A stretch of DNA of 64,000 bases from Dendrocalamus latiflorus (Eukaryota > Streptophyta > Magnoliopsida > Poales > Poaceae): contig CM029626.1 in assembly GCA_017311315.1 (NCBI GenBank), positions 31,180,869 through 31,244,868 on the forward strand, written 5' to 3'. Below the pieces are notes generated by a model. It was not told the DNA's origin. It made no database searches and saw only the letters and a list, made by a program, of their open reading frames with translations. The position numbers and the translations under genes are program-made. Numbering within the stretch: position 1 is the stretch's first letter; every line of letters starts with the position of its first letter. Positions 47,812 to 57,861 of this stretch are shown piece after piece.

Positions 47812-49990
47812 TGACATGCGTCATTTTTGTATATATTTAGCCATCATTTTACCCTCATATTCTTCGCATTTCAAGACCATTTATTATCATTTACATGTTT
47901 TTCTATAATTAATTGCTCAATTTGGATCATTTTACATTTTTTGTGCTTTTTCCGCAGGTCGGCGCGATCGAGGCGCATAAACGACAAATCTGGACTTTCG
48001 GGACTGCTCCGTACAGATGTACGTGTCGTCATGGACACGTAGGATCTACCTGCGAAGAAAACGGAGCTCCGGAGGACTAAATTAGAAGAAATTACAATGG
48101 AAAAGGGCTTGATTGCAATTCCTAAAAATCTGGAGGGCTAAATCGAAAATCGCCGAAATCCCCACCGGCGCACATAACTCTAGCCACCGCCTGCAATTTC
48201 TTTGAGCCCGGCATTTCCTTCTAACCCCTGCCTCCATTTGCTTCTACCAATCTTCTCCAGCCACGGCGCCGGCGAGGCCGGGCCATCTCGCCGGTGGCCA
48301 CCTTGGTTTCCGACTCCATATGACACCAACGCCACCGCCCTGCATCTTCCCCACATCCGGCCATCTTCCATCTAGTGCACCGCCGCCTTTTCCTCGCCTC
48401 CACCAGATCCGCCGGCGCACCATCTCCCTCCACCGCCGCATCCTCCTTCTCCACCCGCGCGCCCCCTCTTCTCTCCATCCACCGGCGCGCCACCATCACC
48501 TCCACTCCTGAGCGCCACTTCTTGCCCATCTGCTCCGCCTACTCCACTAACCACCGGCCGATCTCCTCCCTCTACCTCGCCGGCGTCCACCCGCCACCAG
48601 CGCTCTACGGCCACCACCGATCTTCCACCACCGGTAGCCAATCGCCCCACTCTACCGAGTCCGACAACACTCCCTCTTCGGCTCCACTTCACTGCGGCTT
48701 CGCCATCTACTCCTTCACCGACGACCTCGCCACCGCGCCTCTTCTCCTACATCGCCCCTCTCCCTCAAGCAGTGCGCCACCCCTACGCCATCACCGCCGA
48801 TTTTCATCGCCACCAACCTCAGCGACCGGGACTTCTACGGCTTCTTCTTCACCGACCGTGAGCTTAAATTCCTCCTCTGCTTCCACTTCATCTAGGTTTA
48901 ATTCACTCCAATCCCTAATTCTTCCCCCTTTCTTGGTTCCAATTACTCTGTTAATCCTTTGCTTAATTATTCACTGTGTGCTGTTAATTAACTACTATTA
49001 GATGTCACTGTTAATTGTTCAATATTATGTGAACTTTGAATGTTGGATAGCACTGTTTTCTATGTCTGTGAATTTGGTTGATGTCTCACTATGATGGTGA
49101 ATTGCGGATTTTGTTCAGAGATCTGTGATGCATGAGATCAGTGGAGATGAAATTATGCCCTGTTCTGCTATTGTGATATTTGTCATGTGGTAATTGTGCA
49201 ATTTGTGATTTGGTAGCAGTTAGTAGTATTTTCAGTAGTGTTAATTGTGATCTGTGTTGGTAGAAATTATAGTATTAGCTTGTGAGTTCTTGTGTTCAAT
49301 GATTTGTCATTTCAGCTTCTGAGTTAGTTGTTAGTGTTAGTATCTGTGGATCTCGTTGTGTTTGTTTGTGCGGATTAGCGAACCGGCGACCGTTTCCCTT
49401 CCCCTTGCTGACTCAACCCACCTAGTGCTTCTAGATCCTTTCTTGTGCTTCTCGACCTCCCTCTTGCTTCTCTCAGCGGTTGTTCGATAGTTAAGTCGTG
49501 CGTGCGTTCGTCGTAGTTATTTGTTTGTCCTGTCGTCGTCGTCTAGTTAGCCATCGACTGTTTTCTCCCTTGTTCTCTCTCGACTCCCCCAGTGCTTCTC
49601 GACTTCCTCCTTCTGCCTAGCGGTCGGCAGTTAGTTAGGTCGGCGGTCGGCGGTCATGTTCATTCGTGTAGTCGTTAGTGTTGTTTGTGTGTCGTTCATT
49701 TAGTTTCTTGTCGTGTAGTTCGTTCGGTCGTACGACGTCAATTCGTATGGTCGTTTGTTCCATCATCCTTTGATCGTTTAGTTCGTTCGTCGTTTTGATC
49801 GTGCGGGTTAGGGTTCGTTTGTTTGGTTACTTTGGTAGTCGTTTTAGGTTTAGTTTTCTCCCCCGTTTCAATTGACCTAGCTTTAGTTGAGCACCGGTAG
49901 CCTCAGTCTAGTCCCTGTGAAGAACACGACACTCGCCGCTATTTCAGTGGCAACCCGTGCACTTGCGGGTGTGCTATTTTTGCACGATCA
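47812..49990 (+). repeat. Element I full LTR
   Basis: The LTR is 2179 bases, from TGACATGCGTC to GCACGATCA. It has an AT-rich head, a GC-rich block (48170-48890, Pro/Ser-rich chance frames) and a tcgttcg-rich tail. Preceded by a polypurine tract and followed by a primer site, so it served as the 3' LTR of one unit and the 5' LTR of the next. Confidence 0.87.
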
Positions 49991-50016
49991 AGCGTTTTGG
50001 CGCCGTTGCCGGGGAC
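49991..50016 (+). other. Element I primer-binding site
   Basis: TGGCGCCGTTGCCGGGGAC at 49998-50016 is the tRNA-Asp type primer site reported for Athila-like elements. Confidence 0.85.
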
Positions 50017-50230
50017 TAGCTTAGAGCGGCAGTGTTAGGCTATAGACTAGGTCGTTGTTTGTTTTCTTTTGCTTGTTTTGTATTTGTGTTGACTTGTCTT
50101 TCATTTCGTCATTGTTCATATTTGTGATATTTCGCTAACACCTAACCCTTTTACTAGTTGTTTCTATTTCTTTTTGTGGTTTTTCTCATCTTGTCCCACA
50201 GGGTGATCATTATCGTTCTATATTGAGGAT

Positions 50231-51504
50231 ATGGCATTAGTTCATGATCTTTGGGCTCCGAGTAGTCAGAGTGCTATGTCAGGGCCAGTTTTGCCAGTAG
50301 TTGAGGCCGATGACTTTGAGTTGAGACCTGGTTTGATTGCTTTGGTTCAGGAGACCCGTTTTGGAGGATTACTCACTAAGGACCCTTATGAGCACATTTG
50401 TATATTCTTGGAGGATCGTGATACAGTCAAATATCATGGGGTTTCTCAGGACACTATCAGATGCAGATTATTCATATTCTCTCTTCGAGATGGTGCTTGT
50501 ACTTGGTTTTATTCTTTGCTATCGACATCATTCACTTGGGATCAGCTGTCATGTGCTTTCTTGGAGAGATACTTTCCGCTATCCAGACAGTTTGAGATCC
50601 GTGATCAGATCTTCAGTTTTGCTCAGCTTGATGGAGAGAGTTCGTATGATTCTTGGGAGCGATACAAGGCTTTGCTCAGGAGATGTGCTCACCATGGTCT
50701 AGAGAGATGGCTTGTTCTGCAGATCTTCTATAGAGGCTTGGCATGTGCCAACAATCTTTAGTTGATGCAGCAGCTGGTGGAGCAATCACAAACAAGACAC
50801 TTGATGATGCATTCACTCTTATTGAGAACATGGCTTTCCATCAATTCCAGTGGTATAATGAGAAGCCTTGTTCGGATACTTTGACAGCCAGAGTGCATGC
50901 GCCTGAGCATCACATGGATTAGTACAGTTTGAGCTCTAGTCAGCCACATCCTTCTCTGTCATCACACCAGCATAGTTTTCATTCCACTTCGACACCTCAG
51001 CAGCAGTTACCTACTCTTCATCATGATCAGATTTATAGTCTCGAGCTGTCTATTTTGCATACATCTCATCTGGAGTCACAGTTATGTGGTGTGAAGACTT
51101 TGATGACCCAATTGCATGATCTTAGAGAGGCTATGTGCACTTTGACCTCCCATTGTGACAGTTTGGCATCCTCACAGCCTTACCCGAGTTCTCTAGCTCA
51201 CTACCAGTCTATCACCATGGGAGAGGTACGACTTCGGCTGAGTCTACTCCACTAGTGCTTCAGCAGAGTCAACCTACAGTTTTGAGATACCATCCATATC
51301 ATCCCCATAAGAAGCCATTTACTCAGTCTCCTAGTCGGTGCTACAGGATAGATGAGGTTGGTGAGCTTGTACTAGAGACATCACTGAGTACCGTTGATAC
51401 ACACCTCTTTGAGTTGGATTCTATGTGTGACAAGGTTGAGCTTCAACGGATTATCTTTGATGATGATGATACCATTCCTATGGTGCATATGATAGCTCAC
51501 ACTG
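50231..51504 (+). pseudogene. Element I gag fragment
   Basis: ATG 50231 starts MALVHDLWAP. The gypsy gag domain (Retrotrans_gag) is clear: FGGLLTKDPYEHICIFLE, DTIRCRLFIFSLRDGACTWF, WDQLSCAFLERYFPLSRQ, FAQLDGESSYDSWERYKAL. A frame change and stop near 50759 follow GLACANN; the shifted frame continues with AGGAITNKTLDDAFTLIENM. The Gln/Ser-rich tail runs on with more stops to about 51504, where it joins the LTR fragment at the shared word agcttta. No nucleocapsid knuckle, protease or pol remains. Confidence 0.82.
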
Positions 51505-51616
51505 AGCTTTAGCTGAGCACCGGTAGCCTCAGTCTAGTCCCTGTGGAGAACACAACACTCGCTACTATTTCAGTGGCAACCCGTGCACTTGCGGGTGTGC
51601 TATTTTTGCACGATCA
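51505..51616 (+). repeat. Element I LTR, 3' fragment
   Basis: Matches 49879-49990 over 112 positions with a handful of changes and ends in the same GCACGATCA. Confidence 0.9.
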
Positions 51617-52500
51617 CTCTTCTTGCATTTCTTTCATTCAGGAGTGTCAGTATCTTATGAACACTCGTGAGAGATTTGTTGGAGGCAAGAAGAAGCTGAA
51701 TCTTATTCTAGACCAGTCCAAGATTTGCAAATTCAATCAAGGTCTAGGATACGATTTTCATGAGGATGTTAGGAAGCATCCACCTGCTGTTCTCAGACCC
51801 ATAGCAGCAGGTGTGATTGACGTCAAGCCCAGAACCAAGAAAGTTGAGTTCTAATCTACGGGCTTTGTCCAAGGGATTTCTGACAGTGAGGTGATTTCAC
51901 CTGTTGCTTCAACCTCTCAGAAGGCGAAACCCGATCATGCTACTTCTACCTCTCAGAAGGTGAAGTATCATTGTACCTTCTGTCAGAAGGATGGACATTT
52001 GATCAATAGATGCTTCAAGCATGCCAAGATCACGCGTAGAGACCATGTTTAGGCTCTTAGGCATATTCAGGGTTAGCCCCAGACCTTGAGTGCACCTAAG
52101 AGCAACACGAGGTCTAGGGTTGATTAGCTTCATGAGTTTAGGCAGCATCGAGGACTTGGCTTTTCTGGTTTTTCTGATTTTCATCCTCGAGTTGCCTCTG
52201 GTCGTGATATCCACCGTCCTGAGGGTAGATCTCGTTTCCCCCGTCGAGACAGCTACCCGCGGTGAGATCAGTGTGTTGCCGGGCACCAACTCGCTCTTCC
52301 ATAGCAGTCAGACCTAGCAACAACTTCAGGTCTGCTTGTAGACCTTCTGAATTTCTGAGCGATGGAGAGCATAGGGTAGCTAGAGGTCAGTTGTGTGTGA
52401 CTACTTCTTCTGCCCGTCGTGTGACTCAGTATTGGGTTCCAAAATCTTATTTGATTTATCCCAGTACTGAGCCATTTCTCTCTCGTTGACTTAGGTTCGC
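51617..52500 (+). pseudogene. Element H gag, C-terminal part after I
   Basis: Resumes at CTCTTCTTGCATTTC, matching F at 28290. It contains RFVGGKKKLNLILDQSKIC, a TAA at 51853, and the intact knuckle CTFCQKDGHLINRC (51972-52013). The rest is the basic tail (FHPRVASGRDI region), broken by stops and leading to the protease. It is the second half of the gag split by element I. Confidence 0.8.
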
Positions 52501-53818
52501 CGGGCTGGGAAGGGAGAGGTATGGCTTGTGGACTCTGGGTGTTCTCGACACATGATCGAAGATTCTCATTAGTTCTCTTCCTTAGCCCGAGCTCCAGGTG
52601 ATGAGACTATCACCTTCAGAGACGCTTCATCTGGGCGCGTCATTGCCAAAGGTACTGTACGCATTAATGATTTTTTCATTTTAAAAGATGTTGCCTTGGT
52701 TAGTAAGCTGCAGTACAATTTGCTTTCAGTTTTTTAGCTTACTGATGACGGTTTCGAGGTGAGCTTTAAAAAAATGCTTGCAAAATTCTTGATTTTTTGG
52801 GGAGTCTGGTTTGCAGGATTTCTACATATGGGAGGATCTTTCATGCTGATTTTATTGAGTCTTCTGGTGATCCTCTCAAGTGTTTAGTTGCTTCTAAGTC
52901 CCGTGATCTTACCTTCTGGCATAGGAGACTTGGTCATATTGGATTTGACCATTTGACCCGAGTTAGCGGCCATGATCTCATTCATGGTCTGCCCAAACTC
53001 GAGATGGTCAAAGATCTTATTTGCGCTCCTTGCCGGCACAGCAAGATGGTTGCTGCTTCTCATCCTTCGGTCACAGTGACTACGACCGATGCACTAGGAC
53101 AGCTGCTCCACATGGACACAGTTGGTTCAGCTTGAGTGCAGTTAGCAGGAGGGAAGTGATACGTTCTTGTTGTGGTCGATGCTTCTTGAGGTACTCTTGG
53201 GTGTTTTTCTTAGCCTCGAAGGATGAGACATTTACCCATTTTTGGGGTCCTTTTAGTAGGCTTTCTATTGAGCTCCCGAGTGCCTTACGACCGATTCGCA
53301 GTGACAATGGCACGGAGTTCAAGAATTCCTACTTTGAGAGGTTTCACGATGAGACAAGTGTAGAGCACCAGTTCTCTTCTCCGCACGTCCCACAGGTGGA
53401 GAGGAAGAACCGTCCTTTGGTCAAGATGGCCAGGACGATGCTTGATGAGTACTCTACACCTAGGGAGCTTGGGGCTGAGGCTATAGCCTCTGCGTGCCAT
53501 GTTTCAAACAGAGTTTTTCTGAGGGCACACTTGCATCGCACTTCTTATGAGTTGAGATATGGGCGAAAGCCCAGCGTCTCTCATTTTCGTGTGTTTGGTT
53601 GCAAGTGCTTTATTCTGAAGTCCGGGAAGCTAGATAAGTTCGAGTCACGATCTTGTGATGGGATCTTTCTGGGTTACTCGATTTCTTCGTGGGCTTATAG
53701 GGTCTAGAACTGCGAGTCTAGTAAAATGGTAGAAAACTATAAGGTGACTTTTGATAAGGCCAGTCCGGGGACTAGGCCCGATATCTCAGGTTCTGTAGAG
53801 CAGTCCGAGACCATCTTT
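52501..53818 (+). pseudogene. Element H protease and integrase
   Basis: The protease motif VDSGCSRHMI lies near 52530-52560 in a frame broken by TAG (SH*FSS). The pre-integrase block FWHRRLGHIGFDH is at about 52914. Integrase Asp residues are in HMDTVG and IRSDNGTEF. The Glu is in the VERKNR segment, but PQQNGV before it is shortened to PQ (six residues fewer or so), a small deletion next to the catalytic Glu. Stops and shifts occur near 53135 and 53706. Compared with F, the next segment (RT core) is missing. Confidence 0.85.
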
Positions 53819-54766
53819 GTGGATGATATCATCTTTGGCTGCTCTTCTCATGCTCTTGTTTCCCAATTTTCTGATGTCGTGAGCACAGAGTTTGAGATGA
53901 GCATGATGGGCGAGTTGAGCTTCTTCCTTGGTTTCCAGATCAAGCAGACTCAGGGGGTATCTTCTTGCATCAAGGCAAGTACACTCGAGACCTCCTGAGA
54001 TGCTTTGACATGAGTGATGGCAAGCCGGTGTCAACTCCGATGGCATCATTAGCTTCACTTGACCCAGATGAGGATGGCGAGCCAGTTGATCAAAATGAGT
54101 ATCGCAGCATGATTGGCTCCCTCTTGTACCTCATGACCTCGAGACCAGACATACACTTCTCTATGTGTCTATGTGCTCGATTTCAGGCTTCTCCTCACGT
54201 GTCTCACCGCCAGGCGGTGAAGCGCATCCTTCGGTACCTTCGAGCTACCATAGACTATGGTATCTTGTACTCTTCCTTTTCCTGTCTTTCCCTCAGTCTA
54301 CTCCGATGCAAACTTTGCTGGCTGTAGGATAGATAGGAAGAGCACTTTAGGCACCTGCAAATCCATTGGCACTTCTCTTGTCTCTTGGTCTTCTAGGAAG
54401 TAGTCCGGTGTTGCACAGTCCACCGCAGAGGCCGAGTATGTTGCTGTCGCTAGTTGCTGTAGCCGGATACTTTGGATGGTGTCGACACTGCGGGACTTTG
54501 GGTTAGTTGTAGACAGCGTTCCACTCTTTTATGATAACGCTTCTGCCATTAACATTTCCAAGAACGCAGTGCAACACTCCCGGACCAAGCACATCGATAT
54601 CAGATATCACTTCCTTAGAGACCATGTGGAAAAGGGTGACATAGTGCTCCAGTTTGTGGAGAGTGACCACCAGTTGGTTGATATCTTTACCAAGCCTTTG
54701 GATAGCTCTAGATTTTCAGCCTTGCGGGGAGAGCATGGGGTGGTCTGTCCTTATGGATTGTTGTGA
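53819..54766 (+). pseudogene. Element H RT C-terminal part and RNase H
   Basis: The linker reads SVEQSETIF and continues directly into VDDIIFGCSSHALVSQF. About 0.9 kb of RT present in F (30500-31400) is gone, and the shared word tggatgat sits at the joint. Thumb and RNase H follow: GELSFFLGFQIKQTQ, a frameshift, SDGKPVSTPMA, the YSDANFAG region, VAQSTAEAEYVAVASCC, KHIDIRYHFLRDHVEKGD, DIFTKPLDSS. It ends at TGA 54764-54766. RNase H motifs are better kept here than in F. Confidence 0.86.
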
Positions 54767-55226
54767 GGGGGAGCTTTGCGCTTTATGCTTTATCTTGTTT
54801 ATATGCTCCTGTTCTCATTTTGTTGCATTGCATAAAGGTGCATTCGGGTTAGTCTTTTTAGCATAGATTAGAGTGTTTCTCTCGTCTAGTTGCTTAGACT
54901 CCTTCCTCTCATCTTGTGATTCTAGGATGCTGCTTATTAGTTGTTTCTCTTCTCATTAGGTTGAGCTCACTCACTTCTTATAGGTTCTAGCAAGGGTTGG
55001 CCACCCTTCGGTAGACAGGGAACGTGTTTGCTCCTTAGTATGTTAGAAGAGTAGCTGATAGTCCTAGCGTCATATGGGGTAGATGAGAGTCAGTCTAAGC
55101 CATAGTATCCTCTATATCTTATCTATGCTCTAAGGACTACCTTTTCTGATTTTCTTCCCAGCTCCCATTTTTATTGCTTTGGTTCAGGGGGAGTTCATTT
55201 GGGTATGCTAGAATTTAATATTGTCA
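54767..55226 (+). other. Element H 3' non-coding region, cut by J
   Basis: No gene. Purine tracts gagggggag (54766) and ttcagggggagttc (55185). It stops where LTR J begins; H's own 3' LTR is not in the window. Confidence 0.7.
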
Positions 55227-57568
55227 TGTAACACCCCAAAAATTTGAAATTGAAAAGTGTGAAGCTTTTGAATTATTTTTGCAATATATTTTACTTGAAT
55301 TTGGAGTTTATGATATTCTTCTGAAATTTGGTTGAGGTTCCAATAAGTTAAAAAGTTCAAGAAAGGAACAAACATGTTCAAATAATAGAAAATTAAAATT
55401 TAAAAATTCGAATATGAAAAGATGATCCATAAAAGGAGGGGAGAAACTTGACCTAAAACATAAAATATCATTTTTAAAAATAATGGCATGAATAATAATA
55501 GAAACAAGCAAATGAAATACCAACATATATGGATATATACATATATAAATATACATACCAAAATTTTGCACCTGCAAATTTGGTGACAAGAATATATAAA
55601 TATAAAATTAGGTGAGCAGGAAGGAAATGAATAAAACACATATATAAACAAAAATACTCAAACCAAAATAAAAAGAAAGAAAGAGGGAGTCAGGTCGGCC
55701 ACCAGCCCGGCCCAACCCCCACCTCTCCCACTCCTTCACCGCTTCGGCCGAAACGGCCCAACCCCCATCACCCATTCCCTTCCCCGCCGAGCCGGCCCAA
55801 TCTTGTTTCTCCTCTGCCCGAGCAGCCCCGCTCCCCCACTGTTTATCTTCCTCCCTTGCTCACGCCCACTTCCACCCAGGCCGCAACCCACCTCCTTTCC
55901 ACGGTGCCCTTCGGACCAGCGGTCCCTGGTGCGACCCGAGCTGGCATCACCGCTATCTCGTCGAGGTCACGTCCCCGCTTTGCCGCGCGCGTTGTCTCTG
56001 GTCTGCGTGTGTCATGCCTGGCGCGCTAGCAAAACCCGCGCCACCTCCTGTAGTATCCGCGCTGCAGCCGGATATTCCGCCGCTTTGTCACGCGCGCGGC
56101 GCAGAGCTTCTTCAATGTGATGTCACAGTCGGATCCCTGGAATCCCGTGGCATTGACACCGCTGATTGATGCCGACGCGACTGCCCGGGCAGACGCCGTT
56201 GCTAGTCCCGCTCCGCTGCCAACAAAACCCGTGCGCCCCTCCGTTCACATCGCCACGTTCCCTACATCCTCTCATAGAGCCCAATTGAACTCTCATCGCC
56301 CGTAGCTCGCCGGCGTCACCCTCCTTCCCCAACTCTGGCCATCAACCTCCCCACCAATTTGCGCCGAGAAAACCTGATTCCCGCTCCCCACACCATCCCC
56401 GGGACGTCGCCATCATATTTCCGGCCTTCCCCGCGCCTTCCGAAGACCGTACCTCACTGGCACCGGAGCCCACTCTCGAGTCACCGCTGCCGCACGTCGC
56501 CGGCCCGCCACCGTACTCCTCTGTCTCCGCCGACTTCACCGCCAACACCCCCATAACTCCAGGAATGCATTTTAGTACTCCCCCGCACCTCTCCGACCGC
56601 CCCTCGCCGCCAGCACCACCGCCCATACCCGGCCCCGATCTCCTCTGTTTCAAGGTGCGGCAGCGTCGGTTTAACTGATTCATACACCCTATATAGTCAA
56701 GTAACACCTTGGGTTCTACTAGCTATCAGCGCTCTCTTCTCCCCCCAACTCCCTCGGCCACGCGCGTTCGAGCTCCCAGCTCCGCAACGCCGAGGTTGAG
56801 TTTTCCTTTAATTTTTCTTAAGATGGGTGGGTCCCACCTGTCAGCGACCGCCGGCGCGCGTGTCTCGCTGACAATTGGGTCCCACCTGTCATAGATAGAC
56901 ATGCCAGAATTAAGAAATAAAAAGATTTAAGTCCATGGGCCCCACCTGTCAGTCTCTGTCCCCCACCCTTTTTTCTTTTTCTTTTGAATTTAAATAAACT
57001 GAGAACTTCAAATATTCATAACTAATTCATGTTAACACCAAAATAAATGGGATAAAATTCTAAATTCATCTAAAATCAAGGTCTACCCATTAGAACTGAA
57101 ATGATTCAAATTTCAATTTGTTTGAAATTTGGTAATTTAAATTTGGCTAAATGAAAAACACCCAAACTTCAAAAACCCATAACTTCTTCATTCCAACCCC
57201 AAATTGAATGAAACAAATTTCTAAATTTGTCTAAATTTCATACCAACCCAATGAAGCTAAAGGTGTGAGTTTTGGAATTATTTGGATTTTCCTGCAAGTG
57301 TTTATTTGGTTCGCTGATTATCTTTTTATCCAAATTTTCGCGCACGTTAAACTAGCATACGAGGCACAGGAAGAGGAAGCCGAGGCAACATCTCTAGAAG
57401 CTCAAGACAACCAAGACACAGCCCACTGTGACCAAGGTGAGTCAATACTTTGATCATGTTGAACCTACATTTTCTGCAAATTACTTTTGTTTAAATTATC
57501 AAATTGCATGCTGTTATTTTATATGCAAACATATATTTGTTTTAAGATTCTAGTTATATGCCCATTGT
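55227..57568 (+). repeat. Element J: gypsy-type LTR, partial, cut by K
   Basis: Starts TGTAACACCCC. The first 250 bases match B in reverse orientation. The last 110 bases match E at 36540-36660 up to TATATGCCCATT. Then K begins. It has a GC-rich block (55690-56760), repeated GGGTCCCACCTGTCA phrases at 56830-56960, and a possible splice donor CAAGGTGAGT at 57433-57442. Long frames in the GC-rich block are on both strands and have no domain. Confidence 0.8.
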
Positions 57569-57809
57569 TGTAGGTGTGGCCCCCACCTAAACCCAGTAGG
57601 CCTGGCAGGAGGTTATAAGGCCCGGAATAGGCCATGTGTAATGACATAAATGCCCCTGAAGGGGATGATCAACTGTAAGGGTATAATTGTAAAAGCACTC
57701 CCCATGTATATATATGTGGAGTACAGGCCATGGGGAGGACCCAAGCCATTACTCATCTCCCTCACTCTCCACTACCATCTCTCTCTCTGTTTGGCCTGTA
57801 GCCACAACA
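57569..57809 (+). repeat. Element K 5' LTR
   Basis: About 241 bases, TGTAGG...CACAACA. The end is either 57806 or 57809 (both CA). Very short beside the 2-4 kb LTRs elsewhere in the window. Confidence 0.75.
57707..57715 (+). promoter_or_regulatory. Probable TATA box of element K LTR
   Basis: TATATATAT, about 100 bases before the LTR end and followed by GC-richer sequence, is well placed for the element promoter. Confidence 0.55.
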
Positions 57810-57810
57810 G

Positions 57811-57829
57811 TTGGCGCCGTCCGTGGGGA
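57811..57829 (+). other. Element K primer-binding site
   Basis: TTGGCGCCGTCCGTGGGGA follows the LTR by one or a few bases. This is the typical primer site of RIRE2/Tat-type gypsy elements. Confidence 0.8.
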
Positions 57830-57861
57830 GGGACAGGAGCAAGCCCGAAGTTCGAAGGAGG

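Larger units (their letters stand above)
45945..51616 (+). mobile_element. Element I: Athila-like gypsy element with three-LTR layout
   Basis: Flanked by perfect TSDs ctctt (45940-45944, 51617-51621). Order: first 142 bases of an LTR (45945-46086), 3' internal part ending in a polypurine tract (46087-47811), one full LTR (47812-49990), primer site and gag (49991-51504), last 112 bases of an LTR (51505-51616). This is what a tandem LTR-interior-LTR-interior-LTR array would leave after two internal deletions. The outer ends are canonical (TG, CA), so the deletions came after insertion. Confidence 0.85.
43075..55226 (+). mobile_element. Element H: Sirevirus-like Ty1/copia retrotransposon, truncated
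   Basis: Has a 5' LTR, primer site, gag and pol in the same order as F, but with the gag core and most of RT deleted and a 5.7 kb insertion (I). The 3' LTR is absent because LTR J starts at 55227 in the 3' non-coding part. Purine tracts at 54766-54776 and 55185-55193 match the repeated polypurine tracts of F. The bases before it, cttag (43070-43074), would be one TSD copy. Confidence 0.88.

Noticed and set aside
48180..49001. 208-codon Ser/Pro/His-rich frame
   Set aside because: Lies in the GC-rich block of the full LTR of element I, overlaps minus-strand frames, has no known motif and low-complexity composition.
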